NCBI RefSeq assembly: GCF_900104145.1
Contig: NZ_FNLB01000004.1
Coordinates: 62,001-126,000 of the forward strand
Source: Pseudovibrio sp. Tun.PSC04-5.I4
GTDB taxonomy: Bacteria; Pseudomonadota; Alphaproteobacteria; Rhizobiales; Stappiaceae
Length of the DNA stretch: 64,000 bases
Reading direction: 5' to 3'
The position numbers and the translations under genes are program-made. Below, piece by piece: positions 8,578-17,933 of this stretch (position 1 is its first letter; each line of letters starts with the position of its first letter). The notes under the pieces are model-generated. The model was given only the letters and a program-made list of their open reading frames with translations. It did not search any database and had not been told where the DNA came from.

Positions 8578-9591
8578 ATGTCGCATGCCTCTGTTGCAGA
8601 TTTGGGATATTTCAGCTCATCCAACATACTTTGGAGTGATTGGGTTGAGGCGCATGATCATATGTCCTGCGCATCTATGAATGCGACATATTGTGAAAAT
8701 ACTGAGAATTTCCGTGCCAATGTTTCAGGCCGTATTTTAGGCACCGCAGCCATTGGCAACGTACGTGCGAAAGCCAACACGATTCAAACCAACTTATCCC
8801 GCTCCACTGGCAATGAGATAGACGCCATTTATGTGCAATATGTACATCACACCACCGGCTGTTGTATTCTGCGGGACAAGAATGAAATTCCAGTCGCCTC
8901 TGGAGATCTTCTTCTCATGGATATGGCCGAACCCCTCGAAGTCATTCATGGCGATTATGAAACAACTTCTGTAATTTTGCCGCGATCAACTTTGAAAAGC
9001 ATCCAAGTTTCACAAAATATTTATCCAATTCAACTGCTTGGAACTCATGACCCATCTGCTATCTTTTTACGTAATCTGTTGGGTACTCTCAAAGGGCAAC
9101 TACGTTATCTGGATACGAAGAGCGTTATCACTATTCTGCAATTTGTGGGTGAACTTGCGGTGATGAAACTTGAAAATATAGAGCTCTGCGATGTTCCCGA
9201 ACTTCAGCAAAAGAGCGCTGATTATTTAAAGCGGCTGAAAGCAAAGGTCATTTTGCGCCGATACCTAGCGAATCCGGATTTCACAGGAAATGAGCTAGCA
9301 AAGCTCATGGGTGTGTCCCGCTCTACGCTTTTCCGCCTATTTATAAACACAGGCGGCGCGGGCCAGTACCTTAAGCAAATACGGTTGCTAAAGGCGCGTT
9401 ATTTGCTTCACCATGCACCACACTTAGATGTCAAAGAAATCTCAGGGCTTTGCGGTTTTAAACGCGCTAGTGGATTTTCTCGGGCTTTCAGGTCTGAGTT
9501 CGAGCTCAGCCCCTTGCAGGTACGTGAACATATGACACGCGAAGAAACAAACGCAATGGTTGCCTATGCAACTTGGATACTGGGCAACTAG
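8578..9591 (+). CDS. AraC-family transcriptional regulator
   Basis: The 337-residue protein has a variable N-terminal domain and a C-terminal pair of helix-turn-helix motifs, GNELAKLMGVSRSTLFRLF and VKEISGLCGFKRASGFSRAFR, followed by the family ending FELSPLQVREH. It begins about 100 bases right of the dead IS6 element, which may have altered its promoter. The start ATG follows an AT-rich region with a weak Shine-Dalgarno sequence. No target is obvious: the next gene on the same strand is an autotransporter remnant. A small hairpin (AGAAAC/GTTTCT, 9592-9611) just after the stop could help termination. Confidence 0.85.
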   Translation: MSHASVADLGYFSSSNILWSDWVEAHDHMSCASMNATYCENTENFRANVSGRILGTAAIGNVRAKANTIQTNLSRSTGNEIDAIYVQYVHHTTGCCILRDKNEIPVASGDLLLMDMAEPLEVIHGDYETTSVILPRSTLKSIQVSQNIYPIQLLGTHDPSAIFLRNLLGTLKGQLRYLDTKSVITILQFVGELAVMKLENIELCDVPELQQKSADYLKRLKAKVILRRYLANPDFTGNELAKLMGVSRSTLFRLFINTGGAGQYLKQIRLLKARYLLHHAPHLDVKEISGLCGFKRASGFSRAFRSEFELSPLQVREHMTREETNAMVAYATWILGN

Positions 9592-10050
9592 CCAGAAACG
9601 AGCTTGTTTCTTACCCTGTTTTGCTTTGGCAAACCTTTTGAAAGCGCGAAGAGTTATAAATCACGCTCATTCCTACCTTTCCTTTATACACAGACCGCAT
9701 ACCCCTGTGTTCCAGATGATGTGTTTTTCGGCAGAAACGCTTACCCTGGTGTGCCGTGAAAACTTTAGCCGAAAATACTTTGAACTCCACCGCTCTAGCG
9801 GTTATTTTAGCACAAAATCAATGCTTTAATTTGTTACCGCGTGGATGGTTGCGCAAATTATAGGCCGGGTAAACTGAGCTTTGCTGGCCTCCTTCATTTC
9901 TTTGAGATGGGGCATGTGACCACCTGGTGTTTCCAGCATTACCAAATCGACTGCAACTTAGAAGATCCGTTCTTTTCTAAAGGCGGGTGAGGTGTGCCTG
10001 CTGAGTGCTGAAAAAGCTTTGTGTCCACGCTGTATTTAATGAGGAACCTC
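9592..10050. other. Spacer of about 460 bases without a supported gene
   Basis: No intact gene is seen. On the minus strand a short frame around 9830-9960 reads VAVDLVMLETPGGHMPHLKE and could be a gene remnant, but I do not recognise it. The right end should hold the promoter of the autotransporter remnant. Confidence 0.35.
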
Positions 10051-10365
10051 ATGCTCGATTTGCCGGCCCCTATTCACCGAACCCATTTGCGAAACACAAC
10101 AATACGAGTGAGCGTATTTGCCCTGCTCATGGCTCATGGAATTCAGTTTGCCTCTGCACAATCAAAATACATTCAAGGTGATCCCGTTAGCGTAAGCAGC
10201 ACGGGGTCATCAGACTATCCAAGCCTTTGGACCGCCGGTACTTTTGTTGTCGGCAATTCGTCGAGTGGAAGCTTACGCCTTGAAAATGGGGGGCAGGTCG
10301 CAGCCACCGGCACCTCCGACGCAAAACGTATATCTAGGAGGTATTATGCCAACACTTCGAATTGA
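10051..10365 (+). pseudogene. Autotransporter N-terminal remnant
   Basis: The start ATG at 10051 follows GAGGAA (10041-10046). The first 45 residues form a long signal peptide (VSVFALLMAHGIQFASAQ). Then comes the beginning of a repeat-type passenger with GNSSSGSLRLENGGQV, the motif that starts many tandem passenger repeats. After VAATGT the frame turns into unrelated sequence and stops inside the 5' end of the next gene. This is the head of a large autotransporter whose body has been lost by deletion or recombination. Confidence 0.65.
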
Positions 10366-12673
10366 TGCTCCAAACACCTTTATAAAGTGGCATAAACTCA
10401 CGGCACTATTTTTCGTTGTGTTAATGACCAGTTTTGCTTGGTTGCTAGCAAATGCAACTGCAGGAACCATCAACTGTCCTATATCTACAGCGAATTTCGT
10501 AACAACTATCAATATAAATTTGGATGACGAAACCTGTGTTGATAACTCAAATGGAGCCATCTCACAGATCTCAATTAAGAACATATCCCACCTTAACCAA
10601 ATCGAAATTACAACTTATAAAAATAACAGCACCCCCGGCGCTGGTGTCTCCAATTTGAAAATCAATGACGATTCATTCACTCCAGATGGATCTGGGAAAA
10701 TCGTAGCTCCGTTTGGTCAATGCGCTCAAGGCGGTCCAGGATGTGATCTGAACGTCAGTGGAGAGTTTGGCACTACTGGCACATTTTCATTTAATTTATC
10801 TGTACCAGGCGGTTTCACTGGAGATGTAACACTCAGCCCGATTACGACTGGAAGCATTAGTACACCAGACACTATTTCAATCACGTCCGGTAGTGGTCAG
10901 GATACGGCAATTTCCTCAAGCTTTGGCAATCCGTTGATCGTCACGGTTTCGGATTCAGGCAGCAATCCGGTTTCGGGAGAAACTGTGACGTTTACATCGC
11001 CGAGCGGCGTGGCTGGTTTGAGCTTAACGACCCAAACGGCAACAACAAATGCCTCAGGCCAAGCCTCCCTGAGTGCCACAGCAAATGCGGTAGCAGGCGG
11101 CCCCTACACAGTCTCAGCCTCAGTCACTGGAGTGGTCGCGTCGGCGGACTTTAGTCTGACCAACAATGCTGGTGAGGCAGATGCTATTTCTGTTGTGTCC
11201 GGTAGTGGTCAATCCGCGGAACTAGGCAAACCATTCGGCTCTCAGTTAGTGGTCGTTGTTAAGGACCAAAATAGTAATGTTACGCCAGATGTTTCTGTTG
11301 TATTTGAGGCTCCAGCATCGGGCGGTTCCGTGGTTTTCGCCAGTTCGGGTACAAACACTGAGACAGTTTTGACAGACGCCGATGGCTTAGCCACATCCTC
11401 CGCAATGACAGCCAATCTAATTTCATCTGAGTTTTTGGGAGAGAATACATTCTCAGACTATTCGGTCACTGCGAGAGTAAATGGGATCACGGCTGCAAGT
11501 TTCTCACTCACCAATACACGCAGTTCAGAGGCGGATATTGCACGTACCAGACAAGTAATTGCAACCTTTACAGCAAACAGAGCAGACCGAATTATTGCGG
11601 AACAGCCGAATATGGTTACCCGGTTGCAAAGTGGCTCCTTTGGCAACCAAAAAGGAATAAATAACTTATTCTATGATGTGTCGGAAAACAGCCAGAGTGC
11701 TTCCTTTCAGTTTAGCCTGGCGGCTTTTCAAAACCGGGCACATAAGAAACAAGATGAAGCCGCAAATGAAGCGGTTCAGCGTATCGCAAATAGCTTTTCC
11801 TTGCTTGGGTTTGCGGAACAAGGACAAAGCGCAGGCGGTGCCAATGAGCAAAGTATATTTGAGGCAGTTGCAAACTCTGGCGCCCAAACACAAGCTGAAG
11901 TTTCCGGCTTTGATTTTTGGGCACAAGGGACCTATGCTCGTGTCAACAACAATGATTATATCAGTGACAATGGTCTCTTTTTTGCTGGCCTCGACTATCG
12001 TTACAAAAATATCGCTCTTTTTGGACTAATGGCACAACTGGACATTTCAGAAGAAGAGAATAGCAGTGCCGGCACCTCGGCAAGGGGCGTTGGCTGGATG
12101 GTTGGGCCCTATTCAGTTGTTCGCTTACATCAGAACCTGTTTTTTGATGCACGTGCTACCTATGGTACTTCAAGCAATGATGTGAATGCGCTTGGCATTT
12201 TTGAAGATTATTTTGATACGGTGAGGTTTCTTTTGCAGGCAGGACTAACTGGAGATTTTTCGCTAGGCGTTACAACAATCAATCCATTTGCACGTCTCAC
12301 CTACTACTATGAACAGCAAGAAGATTATACGGATTCTCTTAGAAACCTCATTCCAAGTCAGGATTTCGATTTGGGGCGGTTAGAGTTTGGCCCGCGTGTT
12401 TCTTTTGATTACACCACAGAGGACGGGATGATGTTCTCACCGTTTTTCTCACTCTCAGGGATCTGTGACTTCAAAAAACTTCAAAACAATATACCGACGG
12501 ATGCAGTACTAGCCTCGTCGGATGAAGATATCAGAGCCCGTATAGAAGCTGGAACCAAAGTGCTGATACCTTATCGCGGCATAAGCTTGGAAAGTGAGGG
12601 CTTTTATGATGGCATTGGGGCGTCAGATTATGAAGCCTACGGTGCGAGAGTGAACATGCGCATACCTTTCTAG
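10346..12673 (+). CDS. Autotransporter with two Ig-like (Big_1) domains
   Basis: The 775-residue protein is predicted to sit in the outer membrane with its passenger exposed. AGGAGG at 10336-10341 precedes the ATG at 10346. Order: signal peptide with hydrophobic core ALFFVVLMTSFAWLL (residues 1 to about 42); a lead region with paired Cys; two invasin-like Ig repeats (about 175-275 and 278-390), each opening with SGSGQ and holding GETVTF or DVSVVF; a linker; and a C-terminal beta-barrel domain (about 505-775) with FDFWAQGTYARV and a final Phe (RIPF). Such proteins are usually adhesins. Its 5' end overlaps the truncated autotransporter upstream. Confidence 0.85.
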   Translation: MPTLRIDAPNTFIKWHKLTALFFVVLMTSFAWLLANATAGTINCPISTANFVTTININLDDETCVDNSNGAISQISIKNISHLNQIEITTYKNNSTPGAGVSNLKINDDSFTPDGSGKIVAPFGQCAQGGPGCDLNVSGEFGTTGTFSFNLSVPGGFTGDVTLSPITTGSISTPDTISITSGSGQDTAISSSFGNPLIVTVSDSGSNPVSGETVTFTSPSGVAGLSLTTQTATTNASGQASLSATANAVAGGPYTVSASVTGVVASADFSLTNNAGEADAISVVSGSGQSAELGKPFGSQLVVVVKDQNSNVTPDVSVVFEAPASGGSVVFASSGTNTETVLTDADGLATSSAMTANLISSEFLGENTFSDYSVTARVNGITAASFSLTNTRSSEADIARTRQVIATFTANRADRIIAEQPNMVTRLQSGSFGNQKGINNLFYDVSENSQSASFQFSLAAFQNRAHKKQDEAANEAVQRIANSFSLLGFAEQGQSAGGANEQSIFEAVANSGAQTQAEVSGFDFWAQGTYARVNNNDYISDNGLFFAGLDYRYKNIALFGLMAQLDISEEENSSAGTSARGVGWMVGPYSVVRLHQNLFFDARATYGTSSNDVNALGIFEDYFDTVRFLLQAGLTGDFSLGVTTINPFARLTYYYEQQEDYTDSLRNLIPSQDFDLGRLEFGPRVSFDYTTEDGMMFSPFFSLSGICDFKKLQNNIPTDAVLASSDEDIRARIEAGTKVLIPYRGISLESEGFYDGIGASDYEAYGARVNMRIPF

Positions 12674-12703
12674 GGATGCGTTGAGGATACATGTAAAAAC
12701 TGG

Positions 12704-12936
12704 TCACAAGGCGCTGTGTGGCAGTGACCGGATCAATTTGGTTATCTCACCGATGATGCCTCGGCTCGCTTTTCCCTTAATTTTCTCTTCGATTTGACGA
12801 ACGCTGAGGTCCGTTTTTGCAGCAAGCTGTTCGATTTCGGCGACGATATGGGGTGAGACGAGCGGGCGGGCTGCTTGCCCCGGGACTTGGCAGCGCGCAT
12901 ACCGGCAGTCCCGCGCTCGCTGATAAACGAGGATTC
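12704..12936 (-). pseudogene. Serine recombinase (resolvase/invertase), C-terminal fragment
   Basis: Read on the minus strand, the frame contains ISERGTAGMRAAKSRGKQPARP, seen here in two blocks (ISERGTAGMRAA and KSRGKQPARP), then AAKTDLSVRQIEEKIKG and a stop at 12704. This is the end of the catalytic domain plus the DNA-binding tail of Tn3-type resolvases and Hin-type invertases. The N-terminal catalytic Ser region is missing; the merR gene takes its place upstream. It is a trace of a lost transposon or invertible element. Confidence 0.7.
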
Positions 12937-13303
12937 AATGGCTGCTTAAGGTGGCGAGCCCGTTTCTTAGGGTGACCAGTCGGTCCAAAACAGCGCTGTG
13001 TTTTTGATCAAGCTCCGCTCGCAGCCGTTCAATGTGCTCAAGCTTCTCTGTCAGCTTTTCTATGCCACCTTCGCACGGGCCTGCGCCGTCGCCCGAGAGA
13101 CATGCGCTCATGGAGCGGATTTCTCGGGTTGAAAAACCCGTTGCGATAAAATCGCGAATACGTCCAGCGCGGCGCAAATCCGCTTCGCTGTAGCTGCGAT
13201 ACCCGTTCACCGTGCGCCCCACATCAAGCAGGCCTTCTTTCTCGTAGTGGCGCAACATGCGTTGTGTGACACCTAATTTCTCGGCCGCCTCTTTGCTGCG
13301 CAT
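12935..13303 (-). CDS. MerR-family transcriptional regulator
   Basis: The 122-residue protein starts at 13303 with GGAGGA seven bases upstream. The N-terminal winged helix-turn-helix reads KEAAEKLGVTQRMLRHYEKEGLL, shown as KEAAEKLGVTQRML and RHYEKEGLL, with the wing NGYRSYSEADLRR. A coiled-coil dimerisation helix covers the C-terminal half. ACLSGDGAGPCEG in the middle holds two Cys that could bind a metal or a thiol-reactive ligand. It follows the SDR and SnoaL-like genes on the same strand. An inverted repeat (13325-13342) lies in its promoter region, and a related one lies upstream of the SnoaL-like gene, suggesting control of all three. Confidence 0.88.
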   Translation of the reverse strand: MRSKEAAEKLGVTQRMLRHYEKEGLLDVGRTVNGYRSYSEADLRRAGRIRDFIATGFSTREIRSMSACLSGDGAGPCEGGIEKLTEKLEHIERLRAELDQKHSAVLDRLVTLRNGLATLSSH

Positions 13304-13324
13304 ATGAGAAGTCCTCCGTCTTAT

Positions 13325-13342
13325 GTTGACATACATGTAAAC
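13325..13342. promoter_or_regulatory. Candidate MerR operator at merR
   Basis: An 18-base inverted repeat, GTTgACATacATGTaAAC (capitals pair), lies 22 bases upstream of the merR start. It contains TTGAC-N6-GTAAA, close to the TTGAC-N6-GTCAG spacing seen at 14720. Autoregulation by the MerR protein is inferred. Confidence 0.5.
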
Positions 13343-13362
13343 GTTGCAGCTGATATTCAAGA

Positions 13363-13395
13363 GCAACCGGATGACCAAAGGGGTCATCCGGTTGC
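13363..13395 (-). terminator. Strong hairpin after the SDR gene
   Basis: Arms of 14 bases beginning GCAACCGGATGACC pair perfectly around a loop of about five bases. The hairpin is 14 bases beyond the SDR stop and just before the merR promoter. It probably ends the SDR transcript or reduces read-through into merR. There is no clear T-run. Confidence 0.65.
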
Positions 13396-13408
13396 CGGCC
13401 GGTCAGCT

Positions 13409-14167
13409 TCAAAGTGACCAGCCGCCATCAATGGTCAAGACCTGCCCAGTCAACCACTCATTCTCAGAGCTTCCAAGACGTAAAATCCAAGGCACGATGT
13501 CGTCCGTTCGGCCCCGACGTCCCAGCGGCACCTGCGCGGCTTCCTGCGCCTCGATTTGTTTTGCCATCTCTGCCGGAAGCCCCATAAACCCAGTCAGTGC
13601 GCCGCTCTTTACGGGCCCTGGGGCAATCGCATTTACGCGAATGCCCTCACTGGCAAGTTCGACTGCCCAGGATTGTGTCAAATGCTCGAGCGCCGCTTTG
13701 GTTGCTGCATAATGTGCGAGCATTGGTGCAACCCGCCGTGACACTGCCGTGCTGATATTCACGATTGCGCCCTTACTATTGGTGAGCGCCGCTTTGCCCG
13801 CCTGTACCAATTGGGACGGAGCGACGATATTCACAGCAGACATGTGTGCAATGATATCAGCTTCATAAGCCTCCGCAGGCAGCGGCTGTCCTGCCCCTGA
13901 ATTGTTCACGATCAGATCCAGACGCCCCCAATGAGACATTGCAGCATCAACGATCTGCGCTCCGCTATTTGCGTCAGAGCTGTCCATTTGTAGTGCTTCA
14001 ATATTGCCACTCAGCGCTGCAACATCCGCCAGTTTACCTGCATTGCGCCCGGTAATCAGGACCTTTGCACCTTGTTCGGCGAGTTTGATCGCAGTCGCTT
14101 GGCCGATACCAGAACTGCCACCCGTGACAATTGCCACCTTGTCTTGCCATACATCACTATTTTTCAT
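13409..14167 (-). CDS. SDR-family oxidoreductase
   Basis: This classical short-chain dehydrogenase has 252 residues. The NAD(P)-binding TGGSSGIG lies at 15-22, NNSGA near 88-92, the catalytic Ser in IVNISTAVS, and the YxxxK pair in HYAATKAALEHL. PGPVKSG follows. The C-terminus ends IDGGWSL, as is usual in the family. Substrate cannot be told. It lies 95 bases downstream of the SnoaL-like gene on the same strand and upstream of merR, so the three probably form one regulated group, perhaps a response to reactive carbonyls or xenobiotics. Confidence 0.9.
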   Translation of the reverse strand: MKNSDVWQDKVAIVTGGSSGIGQATAIKLAEQGAKVLITGRNAGKLADVAALSGNIEALQMDSSDANSGAQIVDAAMSHWGRLDLIVNNSGAGQPLPAEAYEADIIAHMSAVNIVAPSQLVQAGKAALTNSKGAIVNISTAVSRRVAPMLAHYAATKAALEHLTQSWAVELASEGIRVNAIAPGPVKSGALTGFMGLPAEMAKQIEAQEAAQVPLGRRGRTDDIVPWILRLGSSENEWLTGQVLTIDGGWSL

Positions 14168-14262
14168 TTCGCCTTGCCTTTAATTGTACACCAGTCAGAG
14201 AAGAATGCCGGCAACGCTCCGGCTGCCGACAGAAGTGTCTGTTGGTTGAAAGTGGGCTTTAC

Positions 14263-14661
14263 TCAGGCGGCTTCAGCGTCTGGACGGCTGAAGTTCACTT
14301 CCCGGATCACTTGCCAGCGACCATCTTCGAAAACGAAATCAATGCTGAGTTCGATATGCATCTTGGTCCCGTCCAGCGGGATTTTTCGGGAAATGAGTAC
14401 ATGGCCGCGATCACCGTTTACAGTCAGGCTGTGGATCTTGGACCACATGTGCTCTTCAGGGATTTTGTCTTTGAAGACTTCCTTCAGCATTGCCATTAAG
14501 TCTTGCTTTTGCAGGGTGAAGAGACGTCCTTCAATGCTTAGATCCATCACAACAATATCTTCGTGATAGATCGTATCCAGCTCTTCCATGTTTGCGCTGG
14601 TGCCGTATTTCATAAGGTCTTGCACCCTGGCCCGCAGCGCATCTGTCATCTTTTCAGTCAT
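14263..14661 (-). CDS. SnoaL-like / NTF2-fold protein
   Basis: The 132-residue protein shows the NTF2-like pattern: helix MKYGTSANMEELDTIYHEDI, a strand with VVMDLSIEG, then a beta sheet ending FVFEDGRWQVIREVNFSRP. This fold covers polyketide cyclases, steroid isomerases and DUF4440-type proteins, so activity cannot be assigned. It is the first gene of the leftward SnoaL-SDR-merR group. GGAG lies about ten bases upstream of the ATG. A MerR-like 22-bp dyad sits 59 bases upstream of the start. Confidence 0.75.
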   Translation of the reverse strand: MTEKMTDALRARVQDLMKYGTSANMEELDTIYHEDIVVMDLSIEGRLFTLQKQDLMAMLKEVFKDKIPEEHMWSKIHSLTVNGDRGHVLISRKIPLDGTKMHIELSIDFVFEDGRWQVIREVNFSRPDAEAA

Positions 14662-14719
14662 CTCGCGTAATCTCCTATCTGCGAATCTGTTGATGTCGAT
14701 AGGAAGAACGCCTAACGCG

Positions 14720-14741
14720 TTGACGCTAACGTCAGGGTCAA
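14720..14741 (-). promoter_or_regulatory. Candidate MerR-type promoter/operator of the SnoaL-SDR group
   Basis: A 22-base near-palindrome (18 of 22 positions symmetrical) starts TTGACGCTAACG and ends GGGTCAA. On the minus strand TTGACC can serve as the -35 box, and GTTAGG lies after a 19-base spacer, the overlong spacing typical of MerR-activated promoters. The regulator gene is the third gene downstream. This is inference from pattern. Confidence 0.55.
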
Positions 14742-15120
14742 CGGTTTTTTTTGGTCTGACCCAAACTATTAAAAAATTCGCCGTTCATATTAAATGCAGC
14801 ATCGGTCGATATGAGCTCTAACCCGATATTGGTTGCAAATTACCGAGTGGCTAAGTTTGAAGCCTTACGCCATAGATGAGAGATGACCTTCGGCAGCCAT
14901 ATGAAATTAACGTCACCTATACCACTGATATCGTTGAGTATTAATTATGGACCTGTCTACAAACGGTGCAGATTGTGTGAGAACGCATCTCCCCAAGGCA
15001 AATTATTGAAAGCCATATGAGTTGATTGGATTTTCTTGTTTGGGCGGCTTGAGCCCCGAAATATGCTGTTTATGCGAACTTAGGAGATCGTTTATGGGCA
15101 GATTTAGCAAGCAAAAGCCG
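14742..15120. other. Spacer without a supported gene
   Basis: No gene is supported. The right end (from about 15080) probably belongs to the end of the IS1182-type remnant that follows. Confidence 0.4.
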
Positions 15121-15355
15121 TCATCTGGCTTTGATCGCCTGAATTAACCCGGCGGCACCGACAAGAGTTAAGGCCCAACGGATATTGTAGGCCAGTGCTG
15201 TCAGGCTAAACTCGGCCCTTACATTTTCAATTCGACGCATAAGAAAGTCCCTTTGCCCCATCCATTGCTTGATCGAGCCTTCCAGAGGCGGCTGATGCAA
15301 GGCCTGGGAAGGCTGCTCCCACAATTGCGGGGGCAACGAACGCGCCCACTGCAAT
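15121..15355 (-). pseudogene. IS1182-type transposase, C-terminal fragment
   Basis: The minus-strand frame reads SIKQWMGQRDFLMRRIENV, then RAEFSLTALAYNIRWAL and LIQAIKA, the usual C-terminal end of IS1182-like transposases. It is cut at 15355 by the inverted repeat of an IS6 copy, so the IS6 arrived later. No other part of the IS1182 element was found in the window. Confidence 0.72.
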
Positions 15356-16186
15356 GGTTGTGTCGCAAACTTTTTCAGTCTTGCGTGACATGAGGCTGAT
15401 TGTCTAAAACACTAGGGCTCTGTAACCATGCGATGAGGATTGCTGCTGTGGTCAGTTTCAAAGGAAGTCACTACCCCAAAGACGCGATCCTATATGCGGT
15501 TTTCTTTTACGTGCGCTACTCGGTTTCTTACCGCGACCTTGAGGAGATCATGCAAGAACGCGGGGTTGAGGTTGATCACGCCACGCTCAATCGCTGGGTG
15601 AAAAATACGCGCCTCTCATTGCAGCAGAGGCCAAGAAGCAGAAACGTCAGGTTGGCACATCCTGGCGAATGGACGAGACCTATATCAAGGTTAAAGGCAA
15701 ATGGGTGTATCAGTATCGGGCCGTTGATAAACAAGGAGAAACCGTTGATTTCATGCTCTCTGAGACCCGGGATGAAGAGGCTGCGACCCGTTTCTTTGAA
15801 GAAGCCATCGGCAACAATATTCTACGGAAAAAGTGGTGATGGATAAAAGCGGAGCAAACAAAGCCGGGTTAACCAACATAAATATTTGCCTCTTCTTGGC
15901 GGGCCGCTGGCATTCCTTCATTGACATTCTTCAAGTCAAATACCTCAACAATGTCGTTGAGCAGGATCACCGCTTTATCAAGCGCATCACCAAACCCATG
16001 ATGGGCTTTAAGGCCTTCCGGTCTGCAGCGGCGACGCTGGATGGAATTGAGGTGGCTCACATGATCCGAAAAGGGCAACTGGGACAGGAAGACGGTCCAG
16101 CCTATCGTCAGTTTATAGCACTCGCAGGATAACTATGCCCAGACAGTAGGTGTATTCTAACCGCCTCTAAAATTTGCGACAGAACC
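15356..16186 (+). mobile_element. IS6-family element, copy 2 (frameshifted)
   Basis: Terminal repeats GGTTGTGTCGCAAA (one base different from copy 1) and TTTGCGACAGAACC bound 831 bp closely similar to copy 1 at 1136. The 8-bp flanks ACTGCAAT and GCTGTGAC differ. Only 21 bases separate its right end from the IS66 element. Confidence 0.9.
15400..16132 (+). pseudogene. IS6-family transposase with two frameshifts
   Basis: Compared with the intact copy at 1181-1915, the frame is lost near 15600 (the WVEKYAPL segment becomes WVKNTRLSL) and again near 15825, after which the C-terminal part VMDKSGANKAG to IALAG is restored. Each site looks like a single-base loss. The rest of the sequence remains close to copy 1, which points to recent damage. 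Confidence 0.9.
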
Positions 16187-16219
16187 GCTGTGACATCCTC
16201 TTCCACCGTAACCGTCCGC

Positions 16220-17860
16220 TCAAGGCGCCAGGATTTGGGCTTGCGGCTGTGATTTTGCGTCCAGCTTCCAGTTCCATGGTAGGAGCTCGTGGAGGCGGTT
16301 GATTTTGTGATCGTTGATGCAGGCTAGGATGTCGGTCAGATACATTTGCGGGTTAAGGCCATTCATCTTTGCAGTTTCAATCAGCGTCATGGCGTCGGCT
16401 AGAGTTTCTCCGCCCGCCATTGATCCAGCAAATAAGAAGTTCTTACGGCCCAGTGCGATGGGTCTGACTGCGCGCTCAGCTGCATTGTTATCGATCGCGA
16501 CACGGCCCTCGTCGAGAAACAAGGTGAAGGCGTGCCAGCGGGAGAGGCCATAGCGGATGGCTTTGGCCAGCGGTGATTTGCCTGAGATGCGGGCAAGCTG
16601 AGCTTCACACCATGCCTTGAAGGCCTGAGCGATGGGTTTACTGTGCTTCTGCCGTACCTCATGCCGCTGGTCTGGTGGTTTTCCGCTGATCTGGCGTTCG
16701 ATGTCATAAAGTTTGCCGATCTGCTCCAGTGCGTATCTGGCCAGTTCTGATTTGGTGGCGGTGAAGATATCATGGAAGTCGCGGCGCCAATGCGCCCAGC
16801 AGGCGGCTTCTTTAATGTCCCCGCTGTCATAAAGTTGCTTGTAGCCAGCATAGGCATCGGCCTGCAGAATGCCGGAAAACTCTTTGAGGTGGGATCGTGG
16901 ATTGTCAGCCTTGCGATTTGCGGAGAACCAATAGGCAGCAATAGGCGGGGCCTCTCCTGCGAAGGGGCGATCATCGCGCACATAGGTCCAGATCCGGCCC
17001 TGCCTCGAAGCTTTGCCGGAACCGCTCACCGTCTTGAACTGACGACCCAGTACATCAATGGGCGTGTCATCGGTGTGCAGGCGATCTGAGAGCATCACCT
17101 CAACTTTAAGCAGTTCGGTCAGCGGAGCCAGTGTTTTCATGGCAAGCCCGCACCAGTCCGACAAAGTAGAGCGGGGAATATCAATGCCGTGCCGGGCAAA
17201 GATCTCGTTTTGACGGTATAGCGGCAAATGATCATCGAACTTGGAGATCAGAATATGCGCCAGTAAGCTGGCTCCGGCACTGGATTTTTCAATGGGCCGG
17301 GTTGGTGCTGGAGCTTGCACGATTTTCTCGCACACCCGGCAGGACGTCTTGGGCCTTGCTGTTTCAATCACCTTCAGTTTTGCGGTGATGAACTCCACCA
17401 GTTCAGACACATCCTCCCCGATGAGCCGCAGCTTGCCACCACAATCGGGGCACGCTACTGGTGATTGCAGAGTAACGCGCTCGCGGTCCACATCGCTGCT
17501 CACCCGAGGTTTGCCGCGGGCCGGTTTGGGTGGCTTTTCAAGTGCGGAGGTGGCCAGTTCGGGCACGGGCAACCGTTCACCTTCCGGCTCCTGGCATGGG
17601 TGGGCAACCTCCAGGTTTTCCAACGCCAGTTCAAGCTGGGCAATCTCGCGGTCGATCTTTTCTGAAGATGCGCCAAAGCGCTGCCTGCGCAACTTGGCCA
17701 AAGCCTGTTTGAACGATGTGATCAGAACCAGATGGGCTTGCTCATTAGCTTGTAAACTCTCAACCTTACCGCTTAAAGCTTCAATCTCACTTTGGGCGGA
17801 CAACAGCAATGCCTTGAGCAAAGCAGGGTCATTAGGAAGGGAGTTAAGAGACTGGTTCAT
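16220..17860 (-). CDS. tnpC: IS66 transposase TnpC
   Basis: The 546-residue protein is full length for IS66. The N-terminal part has a coiled coil (LLLSAQSEIEALSGKVESL) and the RQRFGASSEKID box. A zinc-finger-like CPDCGGKL and CRVCEKIV follow. The DDE region has HTDDTPIDVLG, ILQADAYAGYKQLY and NNAAERAVRPIALGRKNFLF, the last shown as NNAAERAVRP and LGRKNFLF. It ends at 16220, next to the terminal repeat. The frame is undamaged. Confidence 0.93.
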   Translation of the reverse strand: MNQSLNSLPNDPALLKALLLSAQSEIEALSGKVESLQANEQAHLVLITSFKQALAKLRRQRFGASSEKIDREIAQLELALENLEVAHPCQEPEGERLPVPELATSALEKPPKPARGKPRVSSDVDRERVTLQSPVACPDCGGKLRLIGEDVSELVEFITAKLKVIETARPKTSCRVCEKIVQAPAPTRPIEKSSAGASLLAHILISKFDDHLPLYRQNEIFARHGIDIPRSTLSDWCGLAMKTLAPLTELLKVEVMLSDRLHTDDTPIDVLGRQFKTVSGSGKASRQGRIWTYVRDDRPFAGEAPPIAAYWFSANRKADNPRSHLKEFSGILQADAYAGYKQLYDSGDIKEAACWAHWRRDFHDIFTATKSELARYALEQIGKLYDIERQISGKPPDQRHEVRQKHSKPIAQAFKAWCEAQLARISGKSPLAKAIRYGLSRWHAFTLFLDEGRVAIDNNAAERAVRPIALGRKNFLFAGSMAGGETLADAMTLIETAKMNGLNPQMYLTDILACINDHKINRLHELLPWNWKLDAKSQPQAQILAP

Positions 17861-17933
17861 ATGGGTATTTTACCTCGTGTAACTCCAATCTCAAAGCAAT
17901 GTCCTATTCAAAACCAAAGATATTCACCCCATT

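Noticed and set aside
14072..14566. Plus-strand frame of 164 codons
   Set aside because: It covers parts of two minus-strand genes (SDR and SnoaL-like) that have motifs and start sites.
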